In this document: in pieces, positions 9,566 to 17,999 of the stretch | How the letters are laid out: each line of letters opens with the position of its first letter | How positions within the stretch are numbered: the stretch's first letter is position 1 | Assembly (NCBI GenBank): GCA_944326545.1 | Contig: CALVEH010000002.1 | Span: forward strand, 248,001-312,000 | Source of the DNA: Candidatus Gastranaerophilales bacterium | Lineage (GTDB): Bacteria; Cyanobacteriota; Vampirovibrionia; Gastranaerophilales; Gastranaerophilaceae | Direction: 5' to 3' | DNA: 64,000 nucleotides | Notes under the pieces: generated by a model | Databases searched by the model: none | The model's input: the letters and a program-made list of their open reading frames with translations, nothing else | What the model was told of the DNA's origin: nothing | Program-made: the position numbers and the translations under genes

Positions 9566-11026
9566 ATGAAATCAACAAGAATGCAATACTGTATAAAGTC
9601 AGTGCCAAGTGATGATACATACAAAATGGAATCACTGCTTAACGAAATGTCTTCAGAAGGCTGGGAGCTCTACACAATGCATGAGGTCGAAGGTGACGAA
9701 GGCTTTAACTACAACTGCATTTTTGTTAAAGAAGCAGAAATAGCTCAAGAAGATGAAGACGATGAAGAAATAGAATTCGGCTACAAATCACAAATGCAAA
9801 AAATTATTTCTGCTCAAAATGAGCCCTTTGAAAAATGTCTTGATATTCAAACAAAAATTAAAGATAAAAGAAAAAGAATTAACAGCATAAAATCTCTTAT
9901 TGATGAAACAACAGAAACACAAAGACAAGAACTCAACAATGAAATGTCTAAAAACCTTGAAGAATTACATGAACTAAAAAAACAGCTTCAAAAGACAATT
10001 TCGCCAGAGATAATGCTCGACAAAATCGGCGAAGATAAAATAAAAATTAAACTCAGCGAAGAAAATATCGAACTTGTTAATCCTGATATGGATGCAAACC
10101 TTGTTGCTCAAACCGTTAAAGTTAGACAAGAGCTAACAGAAGAACTTGGTTATATCATCCCTAAAATCAGATTTGAAAATGATGATACTCTGCAGGCAAA
10201 CGAGTTTGAAATCGATGTAAGAGGGGTATGTGCAGCAAAAGGTGTTGTTTACTGCGGTTATAAAATGTATTTTCAAGATGACCTAAAACTTGATAAACCC
10301 TCAAAAGATTTTATCAAAGACTCTGACCCTATCACAGGAAAAAATATTCTTTGGATTCCAGAAGAAAAAACAAAGGATTTTTGGGCCGCAGGCTACAATC
10401 CTTCTGAGGTTATCGCCCGTATATTAGAATACGTTTGCATCAAAAATGTAGAAGAAATCTTTGACTATAACGATATTAACAACTACATTGAAATTGTTAG
10501 TGAGACAAACCTCTACCTTATAGAAAACATTATTCCTGATTTTGTTTCTATTGCAGAATTAAAATACATACTAACAAGCCTTATCAAAGAGCGTGTATCC
10601 ATAAAAGATATTGTTTATATTTTTGAAAAAATCAACGATTTTGCAGACGAAGAGACAAAAGAAGATTTGTTGAGCAGAGTAAGACACTCACTCTCAAGAC
10701 AGATATCAAAAAGCATAGCAAATGAAAACAATCTCATTCAAGCTTTTGAACTGTCTGAAGAAACGGTCAAGTATCTTTCTGCAAAAGTTGCAGGTAAAAA
10801 TGTTGTAATTAGAATTGACAACTCAAAAATGAAAACAGTTGTTAATAATATTTACAAAGTTATAGATAAGAACAACATAAACGCCGATGAGATAGTTGTT
10901 ATTGTTCCTATGGAAATAAGACAGGTGACAAGCGTTGTGCTTTCTCAACTTATGCCTTCTGTTAAAGTTGTTGCAAAAGAAGAAATTGCAAACGGCTATA
11001 CATTAGAAATTTATGACAGAGTGTAA
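9566..11026 (+). CDS. Soluble protein: DUF4177-like domain, coiled coil, FlhA/FHIPEP cytosolic domain
   Basis: 486 residues without membrane segments. Residues 1-55 resemble DUF4177 (LNEMSSEGWELY). Residues about 90-145 are charged heptad-like coiled coil. From about 175 to the end it aligns with the cytosolic export-gate domain of FlhA/SctV: LGYIIPKIRF and NEFEIDVRGV (compare LG..IPPIRI, NEY.IKI.GV), GKNILWIPEE, AGYNPSEVIA, LTSLIKERVSIKDIVYIFE (compare LQNLL.E.VSIRDL..ILE), VRHSLSRQI, and a final VVIVPMEIRQ block. The eight-helix membrane part of FlhA is absent. It is probably co-transcribed with ricT. No flagellar or type III genes are nearby. The homology is recognised from motifs; the role is unknown. 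Confidence 0.8.
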   Translation: MKSTRMQYCIKSVPSDDTYKMESLLNEMSSEGWELYTMHEVEGDEGFNYNCIFVKEAEIAQEDEDDEEIEFGYKSQMQKIISAQNEPFEKCLDIQTKIKDKRKRINSIKSLIDETTETQRQELNNEMSKNLEELHELKKQLQKTISPEIMLDKIGEDKIKIKLSEENIELVNPDMDANLVAQTVKVRQELTEELGYIIPKIRFENDDTLQANEFEIDVRGVCAAKGVVYCGYKMYFQDDLKLDKPSKDFIKDSDPITGKNILWIPEEKTKDFWAAGYNPSEVIARILEYVCIKNVEEIFDYNDINNYIEIVSETNLYLIENIIPDFVSIAELKYILTSLIKERVSIKDIVYIFEKINDFADEETKEDLLSRVRHSLSRQISKSIANENNLIQAFELSEETVKYLSAKVAGKNVVIRIDNSKMKTVVNNIYKVIDKNNINADEIVVIVPMEIRQVTSVVLSQLMPSVKVVAKEEIANGYTLEIYDRV

Positions 11027-11097
11027 CTTTTTTTAATAACGCTAACAAAATATAATATTTAGGGTGTTTAAAGCTTTCATAAGAAAGCGAGTTTTAT

Positions 11098-11796
11098 ATG
11101 CAAATACCTAAAATATCACCTGACAAAGTAAGAAAAAACTTTGAAATATTTTTATCTCAAACAGAAAAAAAACTAAACCGAGGACAAAAAACAGATATAA
11201 AAGATTTTTCAACAGACTTGTATAGGTTTAGTTCTGCTTTTGAAAAAACACCAGAAGCAGACATTCTTGTAAAAAAAGCCAACCAGTTTGCCGAAAAGTT
11301 TACAAGTAATGGAAATAACAACTTCGCCGGTGTTATTTACAGCTTTTTGCTCAAGGTTGTTAAAAACCCTAAAATTGTTGAAACTCTTGCAGTAAAACAA
11401 CTTGCTATTGCAAAAAGAACTAACGACCCTATCCACATAATGGCTAGAACAGCAGACATAAGAAAAGTCTACCAGGAAATAGTACCAAACAGCCTTGAAC
11501 ATTTGAAATGGCTAAGAGAAGAAGTAAGAAGTATAAGAAAAGTAATAAACCATTACGAACACTCAACAAAAAACTATAAATCAGTATCTCGTGACGTCAG
11601 ACCAAAAGAATTTTATGAAGAAATGCTTGGTTTTATCTTGGTTGATGTAGGGAAAATTCTAAAAAAACAAAGCCCTAAAGAAGCCATGCCTGTAATGCTT
11701 GAAGCAAAAGAAATTTTTGCAAAATTGAATAATGAAAAAGCTTTAGATTTTGTAAACCAACTCATTAAAGAAACTGAACCAAAGCTAAAAAAATAA
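11098..11796 (+). CDS. Unknown 232-aa helical protein
   Basis: I do not recognise it. The sequence is rich in Lys, Glu and Leu and appears all-helical, with spacing reminiscent of TPR-like helical pairs (about residues 40-110 and 170-230). There is no signal peptide, membrane segment or cysteine cluster. It lies 71 bp after the FlhA-like gene in the same direction and may share its transcript. The region before its start (GAAAGCGAG) gives only a weak ribosome site. It ends three bases before the converging tRNA-Thr gene. Confidence 0.8.
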   Translation: MQIPKISPDKVRKNFEIFLSQTEKKLNRGQKTDIKDFSTDLYRFSSAFEKTPEADILVKKANQFAEKFTSNGNNNFAGVIYSFLLKVVKNPKIVETLAVKQLAIAKRTNDPIHIMARTADIRKVYQEIVPNSLEHLKWLREEVRSIRKVINHYEHSTKNYKSVSRDVRPKEFYEEMLGFILVDVGKILKKQSPKEAMPVMLEAKEIFAKLNNEKALDFVNQLIKETEPKLKK

Positions 11797-11799
11797 CAC

Positions 11800-11872
11800 A
11801 GCCGGTGACGGGGTTCGAACCTGCGACCTGATCATTACGAATGACCTGCTCTACCAGCTGAGCTACACCGGC
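11800..11872 (-). tRNA. tRNA-Thr (anticodon CGT)
   Basis: Cloverleaf with acceptor GCCGGTG / CACCGGC, D arm GCTC...GAGC, anticodon loop TTCGTAA on a GGTCA/TGATC stem, and T loop TTCGAAC. One T-stem pair is A-C. CCA is not encoded. Two tandem partial copies of its 5' end lie immediately upstream. Confidence 0.93.
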
Positions 11873-12056
11873 TTACTATGCTATTCTATTGTCGTATGCG
11901 GTAGAGCAAGCTCTACCATAATTTTTAAACGTTCCGTTTCACTCCACTTGGGGCTACACCGGCTTACTATGCTATTCTATTGTCGTATGCGGTAGAGCAG
12001 GCTCTACCATAATTTTTAAAACGTTCCGTTTCACTCCACTTGGGGCTACACCGGCG
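11862..12056. repeat. Two tandem copies of the tRNA-Thr 5' end with about 90-bp leader
   Basis: Read on the minus strand, GCCGGTGTAGC of the tRNA occurs twice more upstream (near 11966-11976 and 12045-12055). Each copy is followed by a near-identical segment containing an AAACG-TTC-CGTTT hairpin and a palindrome made from the tRNA D arm (GGTAGAGC / GCTCTACC). The last leader copy joins the real tRNA. The two copies differ at only a few positions. Confidence 0.88.
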
Positions 12057-12081
12057 TTCTGTAATCATCCAAAAACTATTC

Positions 12082-13647
12082 TTATTTAATTGATTTAAGC
12101 TTATAAAAATCAAGATTTTTAATTACAGCCTCTCCATTTGCAACAAATTTTATGTTAGAAGAAGCCTTATCAGGATAAATTCTTGCAGTCATAGCAATAT
12201 TATTAGCAAATATTTCAACAGAAGATTTATCTACAAAAATTCTAAGCTTTAATAAATTATTTTCAAGAGGTAGTTTTACTTCTCTTTCTCCTTTTAAAGC
12301 GTGACCTGATTTATCTCTGTTAAGCTTTAAAGTTTGAGTTTCTTTATCATAAGTCAAAACAGTCTCTTGAATTTTTGATTCTCTTAACTTAACAGAAAAA
12401 GAAGCAGCCTTAGCCATATCAATAGTAGCCTCTATTTCATAAGAATCACCCTTAATATTAAAAAAGTCTTTTTCACCATTTAACTTAATTTCAGTATGAG
12501 AGATTTTTTCACCTCTCAAATTTTTAAGTTCTTCTATCGGAGAAGTAACAATTTTACCATTGACAATCTTTATCTCTCTAGGCAAAGTCATTAAGCCTGC
12601 CCACTTTTCGCTTTCTTCATGCAATTTAGAATCAGGCATTCCCAACCAACCAATAACCACATATCTTCCGTCAGGAGTCTTTACAGTCTGTGGAACATAA
12701 AAATCAAAACCGTAATCTAAAAGACCAAAAGGCCCGCTTTGTTTAAACTTGCCTGTATTATAATCAAGCTTACCGACAAATCCGCCTGAAATATACTTGT
12801 TCAAATACATTTTTCCGTGAGGTTTTATACCAGTCGGGTTAATTATTAAGACATCCGCATTATCAGTGTGTATAAAGTTTGGACAATCCCAAGTATTACC
12901 CATCTCTCCTTTAGACCCGATAGCTGTGATATTAACAAACTTCCAATTTCTTAAATCCGAACTTTTGAACAACAAGACGGCGCCATCTTTTGTTTGCTCA
13001 TACTGGGACCCCATCAGAGCATAATAGCTATCACCATTTTTCCATACAAACGGATCTCTAAAATATTCATCAGTAAATTTTATGTTAGAAAAATTTTTAT
13101 CCATCTTTATGACAGGATTGTTTGCCGATTTTCCAAAATTAATTCCGTCTTTACTCACTGACAAATTGGCTGTTTCTTGTTTTAGTATTTTGTCATTTTC
13201 TTTTTTTTCGGAATATCCTGTATAAAACAAATGCAACAAATCATTCTCAACAACAGCACTACCTGCAAAAATACCGTCTTTATCATAATCTTCTGACGCT
13301 GCTAATGCGAGTTCGGAATTTTTCCAATGTATTAAGTCAGTGCTTGTTGCATGTGCCATCACAGTTGTTTTTTTGCCTGTAGAATCTTTTAACTCAGTCT
13401 CATAAAAAAGATGATAAGCGTTTTTAAAATAAACAATAGCCGCAGGGTGATTCATTAAACCCGCCTGAGATGCAAAATGATATGTCGGATACCACTTTGA
13501 TGCGGTCATTTCTTTTTTAATAGATTCTATTGTACTTTTGGCATCCTTAAGTGCTTGCTTGTGAGCTGCTATATCAGCAGCAAACGAAGAACCTTGAAGG
13601 GAAAATATAAGTGCAGAAGCCAAAACCATTTTGACAAAAGATTTCAT
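12082..13647 (-). CDS. Exported GH32 family protein with altered catalytic residues
   Basis: Glycoside hydrolase family 32 (invertase/levanase/fructanase) fold: five-bladed propeller (about residues 50-370) and C-terminal beta-sandwich (about 380-521). Family blocks include DGIFAGSAVV, FRDPFVWKNG, YVVIGWLGMPDS and VDKSSVEIFANN. A Sec signal peptide ends near SSFAADI, so it is exported. The usual WMNDPNG box reads GLMNHPAA: the nucleophile Asp is His67. The acid/base EC motif reads WDCP, with Asp254 in place of Glu. The stabilising RDP (197-199) is kept. It may be a binding or scaffold protein, or an enzyme of changed mechanism. GGAG supports the start. It is a single gene. Confidence 0.9.
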   Translation of the reverse strand: MKSFVKMVLASALIFSLQGSSFAADIAAHKQALKDAKSTIESIKKEMTASKWYPTYHFASQAGLMNHPAAIVYFKNAYHLFYETELKDSTGKKTTVMAHATSTDLIHWKNSELALAASEDYDKDGIFAGSAVVENDLLHLFYTGYSEKKENDKILKQETANLSVSKDGINFGKSANNPVIKMDKNFSNIKFTDEYFRDPFVWKNGDSYYALMGSQYEQTKDGAVLLFKSSDLRNWKFVNITAIGSKGEMGNTWDCPNFIHTDNADVLIINPTGIKPHGKMYLNKYISGGFVGKLDYNTGKFKQSGPFGLLDYGFDFYVPQTVKTPDGRYVVIGWLGMPDSKLHEESEKWAGLMTLPREIKIVNGKIVTSPIEELKNLRGEKISHTEIKLNGEKDFFNIKGDSYEIEATIDMAKAASFSVKLRESKIQETVLTYDKETQTLKLNRDKSGHALKGEREVKLPLENNLLKLRIFVDKSSVEIFANNIAMTARIYPDKASSNIKFVANGEAVIKNLDFYKLKSIK

Positions 13648-13736
13648 AACATAACTCCGTAACGCATTTAATGGATTAATAATACCATAAAAATGACAGA
13701 TTTTAAATTAAGCAGCAAAATCGACATGAAAGATGC

Positions 13737-14291
13737 TTAAGGATTAAAATAATCAATCATTATTTTTTGAAACTCATCACACATATCCTTAGCAGACTTT
13801 CTTACATTTTCAGGATTATGAATCTCTTGCAATATCTTTTTTGCATCTCCCTTTGCAAAATAAGAAAAATTAGATTTACAATCAAACGAATCCAAATATT
13901 TTTCACCCATTTTTAGTTCAGAATCAGGTGTTTTGGACAATTTAGAAAACAATTGCGATAATTTCGAAAATATCGGCAAATTGGCATCATTTAATACCAA
14001 AGGCCTGTAATTCAACCAAAATTCTTTTTTCGTTTTATTTAAAGATTCAACAAAATACTTATCATAGTGAAAAATTATTGTATTTTTCTGACAATCATTA
14101 GGAAACTTTCTTAAAATCTCACCAAAAGTACTTAAATCTTTTTCTCCTACGTCATTCAATGTTGTTGAAAGTGTAAGATGCACATATTTAGGCCTTTTAA
14201 AAAGCAAATTACCTTTCAATATTTGTTTGCTTTCTTTATTTATATCTACACCTATGCCGGTATTTCTAAATCCTTTAAAACTTATATCCAT
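13737..14291 (-). CDS. Unknown 184-aa protein with N-terminal SFKG tag
   Basis: No family recognised. It begins MDISFKGF, one of the set of proteins in this window with an early F-K-G motif. The rest is mixed alpha/beta and Lys-rich, with a central LTLSTTLNDVG strand region and helical C-terminal part; there is no signal peptide or membrane helix. It sits between the GH32 gene and a membrane protein on the same strand, with gaps of about 50-90 bp, so linkage is uncertain. Confidence 0.75.
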   Translation of the reverse strand: MDISFKGFRNTGIGVDINKESKQILKGNLLFKRPKYVHLTLSTTLNDVGEKDLSTFGEILRKFPNDCQKNTIIFHYDKYFVESLNKTKKEFWLNYRPLVLNDANLPIFSKLSQLFSKLSKTPDSELKMGEKYLDSFDCKSNFSYFAKGDAKKILQEIHNPENVRKSAKDMCDEFQKIMIDYFNP

Positions 14292-14338
14292 AAATTGCAG
14301 CTTCTTTTGTATTACGAGTGCTGTAAAACATAAAAAAA

Positions 14339-15529
14339 CTATTTTTTGCTACTTGCCTCAGCCTTTTCTTTAATAAATCTGTATTTTGTAAACAGGTTAG
14401 AAATACCTGAAACAAAAAAGCCCATAAACCCAATACTAAAAACAAAAGGGACACCTGAGATTAAAACTTTTTGCTTAGCTAACTTTTTAAACTCTGCCTC
14501 AACATTAGTTGAATTTTTAACGGCAAGTTTTTTGGCAAGATCTTCTAACTCTGCAAAAGAAGGTACTGATAAATTTTTGCCCAAAGTTTCTTTACACTTG
14601 CCTGCTTTTTTAAGCAAAACTTTAAACCCTTTTTCAAAAAGTTCGGAACCTGTAATCACATAAAACCCAACAATCGGATATCTAAATAATGTTTCCAAAA
14701 AGTTTTGCTTACCTCGGTCTTTAGCCGCTCCAAAATAACCTGCACCGCCTATAACGACACAAGATGTAAGTTGACCTTTGCTTAAAACAAGCTTTCCGTC
14801 TTGAGTAGCAAAATCTAGTGAACAATATTTGTTAAAAAAGTTTTCTGCCTTTTTATTGTTTTTAAAAAATTTTGTCCCAGGAGCCAAAACAGCCTCACTT
14901 ATATTTTGCACAAGTTTTGATTTATGAGCCCCTCTTGCTGATAAAAGTGTAGCCAATATAGTTCCCAATCCAAAGATTCCCAAAGCTCTTTTTATATTTT
15001 TATTTGCACTGTTTTTTACTTTTGTTTGCAAATTTTTATCTTCCTTTTTGTTCTCAAGATTAGCAATATTATTAAAATCACTTTTTTTAAAGACCTTGAG
15101 CGTCATTAAATTTTTAATATAGTTTAAGGTAAATTCTGTCAGAGGAATCAACAAAGAACTCAACGCAATAGCAGCTCTTACTGGAACAGCCTTTTTAGCT
15201 GCAGGATTATTTGAGTTTAACAATTTAGCAGTTGATTCAGTAACAAGCTTTTTAGCCTCTGGCGTCAAACTGTGAGAATAAATATCTTTTGCAACTTTAC
15301 CTACAAGCAACGGTGCAAAATACACAAGAGCACTTTCCGAAAGTTCAAGAAAACTGTTTTCAACAAGATCAGCCTTACTACGGGCAAAAGTAGCTTTTGG
15401 AACAAGACAGGTAGCAGTATCTTGAATAAACCTTGATGTTGAAAGCCCTGAAGCTTGTTCATTATGGTTTACAAATTTTGCTGCTGCTTTTAAGGGCTGA
15501 GATAGTGTGTTTATTAAGTTGATAGACAT
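14339..15529 (-). CDS. Unknown membrane-associated protein, 396 aa
   Basis: I do not recognise a named family. It contains about five hydrophobic segments (near residues 70-90, 125-150, 190-210, 255-300 and 355-380 of the product), separated by Lys-rich soluble loops. The N-terminal third (FIQDTATCLVPKATFARS, then a hydrophobic helix) resembles in layout the paralogous pair at 54210-55346, suggesting a loose lineage-specific family. The start is MSINLINTL, preceded by GGAAGGAA at eight bases; six more codons from a TTG are possible but overlap that ribosome site. Confidence 0.78.
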   Translation of the reverse strand: MSINLINTLSQPLKAAAKFVNHNEQASGLSTSRFIQDTATCLVPKATFARSKADLVENSFLELSESALVYFAPLLVGKVAKDIYSHSLTPEAKKLVTESTAKLLNSNNPAAKKAVPVRAAIALSSLLIPLTEFTLNYIKNLMTLKVFKKSDFNNIANLENKKEDKNLQTKVKNSANKNIKRALGIFGLGTILATLLSARGAHKSKLVQNISEAVLAPGTKFFKNNKKAENFFNKYCSLDFATQDGKLVLSKGQLTSCVVIGGAGYFGAAKDRGKQNFLETLFRYPIVGFYVITGSELFEKGFKVLLKKAGKCKETLGKNLSVPSFAELEDLAKKLAVKNSTNVEAEFKKLAKQKVLISGVPFVFSIGFMGFFVSGISNLFTKYRFIKEKAEASSKK

Positions 15530-15752
15530 TGTTGTGATTCCTTCCAATTTAGACTGCTGACTTAACCCTATGTACAGGTCTAAATTAAGAAATCATTGCC
15601 AAAATAATCGCAAAAAACTCAAGCCTGTACTAAACTGACAGGCGCCACCAACGATTATTCAAATTAAAAAAGCCAGTGTATTTCATAGTCTCAATATAAC
15701 TCCAACATTTAAGACCGTCAATAGCACTGACTTATTTAATACTTTTTTCGTT

Positions 15753-17006
15753 TTACACAGAATCTCTGGAATCAGTAATATAACCTGTTATTGCACTGCA
15801 AGCAGCAACAGCAGGAGAAGACAGATAAATAAAGCCTTTTGTATTACCCATTCTGCCTTGAAAGTTTCTGTTTTGTGTTGCAAGACAAACTTCACCATCA
15901 CCTAAAATACCAGCATGAACCCCTACACAAGGTCCGCAACCGGGGCCCAAAATTTGAGCACCAGCGTCAATAAGCGTTGTTATTACGCCTTCTTCTACAG
16001 CTTGTTTATAAACTGTCTTAGACGCAGGGACAACAATTAATCTTACATCAGGATTTACCTGCTTGTCTTTAAGAATACTTGCCGCAATTCTTAAATCTTC
16101 AATACGTCCGTTAGTACAAGTTCCAATAAAGACCTGATTAACTTTTACATCTTTTAAATCTTTAGCAAGCTTTGTATTATCAACTGTATGTGGACAAGAC
16201 ACAGTTGGCTCAAGTTTTGAAGCATCAATTCCAATAACTCTTTCATAAACAGCATCTGAATCAGGTTTAATCTCGACAAACTTATCTTCTCTGCCGTGCT
16301 CTTTTAAATAAGCTTTTGTTTTTTCATCGGTAACAAAAAGACCAGCCTTAGCACCAGCTTCAACAGCCATATTGGCAAGTGTAAATCTGTCAGCCATTGT
16401 CATATTTTCTATTGTAGAACCGTGAAACTCAAGTGCCTTATATGTTGCACCATCAGCACCAATCATTCCGATTAAATGCAAGATTAAATCTTTTGCGTAA
16501 ACGCCTTTTGAAAACTCACCATTTACAACAATTTTGAAAGTTTGAGGAACTTTCATCCAAGTTTTACCCAACGCCATAGAAACAGCAACATCTGTAGAGC
16601 CCATACCTGTAGCAAATGCACCTAAAGCGCCTGACGTACAAGTGTGAGAATCAGCACCTACAAGAATTTCTCCAGGATTAACAAAAGATTCGACAAGTCT
16701 TTGGTGACATACACCACAACCGGTTTCGGAAAGAATTGCGCCTGTTTCTTTGGCAAATTCTCTCAACACAACATGTGTGTTAGAAAGTTCTTTTCTCGGG
16801 CTTGGTGAAGCGTGATCGATAAAAAGAATAGAACGAGAAGGATTAGCCAGAGTCTTTTTACCTAATTTTTTAAACTCTTGAACCATCAAAGGTCCTGTTC
16901 CGTCTTGAACAGCAGCAACATCAACTTTTGCAATGCAAAGTTCTCCTGCTTTAACTTCGTGACCTGCGTGTTTAGATATTATTTTTTCTGCAATTGTTTG
17001 ACCCAT
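15753..17006 (-). CDS. leuC: 3-isopropylmalate dehydratase large subunit (LeuC/HacA type)
   Basis: Aconitase-family enzyme isomerising 2- to 3-isopropylmalate in leucine synthesis. The 417-residue length matches the short LeuC/homoaconitase class that pairs with a separate small subunit. 4Fe-4S ligands are in GTCTNGR and GPGCGPCVG; GADSHTCTSGALG is the family block. leuD and leuA/leuB are not adjacent: downstream is an unknown gene and upstream a divergent small gene, so the small subunit is elsewhere. Homoaconitase or a related dehydratase cannot be excluded, because this subfamily covers several substrates. Confidence 0.92.
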   Translation of the reverse strand: MGQTIAEKIISKHAGHEVKAGELCIAKVDVAAVQDGTGPLMVQEFKKLGKKTLANPSRSILFIDHASPSPRKELSNTHVVLREFAKETGAILSETGCGVCHQRLVESFVNPGEILVGADSHTCTSGALGAFATGMGSTDVAVSMALGKTWMKVPQTFKIVVNGEFSKGVYAKDLILHLIGMIGADGATYKALEFHGSTIENMTMADRFTLANMAVEAGAKAGLFVTDEKTKAYLKEHGREDKFVEIKPDSDAVYERVIGIDASKLEPTVSCPHTVDNTKLAKDLKDVKVNQVFIGTCTNGRIEDLRIAASILKDKQVNPDVRLIVVPASKTVYKQAVEEGVITTLIDAGAQILGPGCGPCVGVHAGILGDGEVCLATQNRNFQGRMGNTKGFIYLSSPAVAACSAITGYITDSRDSV

Positions 17007-17192
17007 TACTATCTCTTTTCTTATCTACTTATCTATCTGACATCTTTTATATTAGCACATGTTCTAAGAAATAGAGTCTATGTTATCATGCTGTAAACTA
17101 ATGTAAACTATCTTCATGCATCTAGCAACAATTTTCTTGTTCTGGTTTTATATTGGTACTTATCAACTAAATTTGGAAAAGGGGTAAAAGGT

Positions 17193-17627
17193 ATGTCAAT
17201 GAGCATCAGACCAATTGCAGCAACAAACGTATCAAATGTTTCAAAAATTTCTGCAAACAACGTAGCGTTCAAAGCAAATGAAGAAAAACCGGCAGAGAAA
17301 GCTGACACAGTAGAAATTTCTAAAAAAGAATTAACTACTGAAGATAAACAAAAAATTCTTCAAAAAGCAAGACAAAAAGCCGCAGGTTATGCATTTTTCG
17401 GCAGCTTTTGGAGTACATTGTATTACGGTTTAAGATCTGACGAAAAAGTTGCTAAAAAATACAACCTTGATGCAGAAAAAGACAAATCTTTAGTAAAACA
17501 AATTAAACGTGAACAATTTTACGCCACCTTACCTTCTGTAATTCCAGGTATGCAATTTGTTGGTGGTGCAGTCGCATATATCTATTGCAGAAACACTGAT
17601 CCATCTGATATCAAAGTAAAAGGATAA
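17193..17627 (+). CDS. Unknown 144-aa protein with early AFKAN motif
   Basis: No family recognised. A low-complexity Ser/Asn/Val-rich N-terminus (about 22 residues) leads to NVAFKANEE, similar to the tag of other proteins in this window. A charged Lys/Glu segment follows, then a domain with two hydrophobic stretches (AAGYAFFGSFWSTLYYGL and VIPGMQFVGGAVAYIY) that could span or line a membrane. AAAGGT lies just before the start. It is monocistronic, divergent from leuC, and closed by a terminator. Confidence 0.8.
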   Translation: MSMSIRPIAATNVSNVSKISANNVAFKANEEKPAEKADTVEISKKELTTEDKQKILQKARQKAAGYAFFGSFWSTLYYGLRSDEKVAKKYNLDAEKDKSLVKQIKREQFYATLPSVIPGMQFVGGAVAYIYCRNTDPSDIKVKG

Positions 17628-17650
17628 TTTAATCGCAACATAAAAAAAAG

Positions 17651-17680
17651 AAACAGACCTCAAAAAGGTCTGTTTTTTAT
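17651..17680 (+). terminator. Intrinsic terminator after the 17193 gene
   Basis: AACAGACCT-caaaa-AGGTCTGTTTTTT: eight to nine base-pair stem with U-run. Confidence 0.9.
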
Positions 17681-17744
17681 TGCATGGTGATTGTTTTTAT
17701 AAAAATGTAAATTTATGTAAATATATACAAAATATATGTTTAGA

Positions 17745-17853
17745 ATATACGAAATTGGGCATTATTATTATGTAGCCAATTCTCTTTATACTTTCTCTTC
17801 CACTCCTTTTCTCCATGATGAAAACTTTGCCGCCACTACCCCGGCGGCTTTTT
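17745..17853 (+). ncRNA. Candidate small RNA with CU-rich stretch and strong terminator
   Basis: A GCCGCC-actacccc-GGCGGC stem followed by TTTTT (17829-17853) is a strong intrinsic terminator with no gene before it on this strand; the nearest upstream gene already has its own terminator at 17651. Ahead of it is a pyrimidine-rich stretch with CTTCC, CTCC and TCTCC words (about 17780-17812) that could pair with Shine-Dalgarno sites. A TAGAAT at 17741 and the TATATAC/ATATATG words before it could be the promoter. A 65-codon reading frame overlaps but looks non-coding. The rest of the 17628-17999 gap holds nothing else I can support. Confidence 0.5.
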
Positions 17854-17999
17854 ATTTTACATTATTTCATCTTCTAAAAAATTCTTGTGTAAACCAAAAG
17901 AGATTAAACATATTTTTCAAACTCAGTAATTAAGATGAGTTCAAATCTTTTGTGGGATATTATAATGTATTTGTATATTTACCCCACGGAATATAGTTG

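Noticed and set aside
17736-17933. 65-residue reading frame
   Set aside because: No ribosome site, and it spans a strong GC-rich terminator hairpin with U-run, which is unlikely inside a gene.
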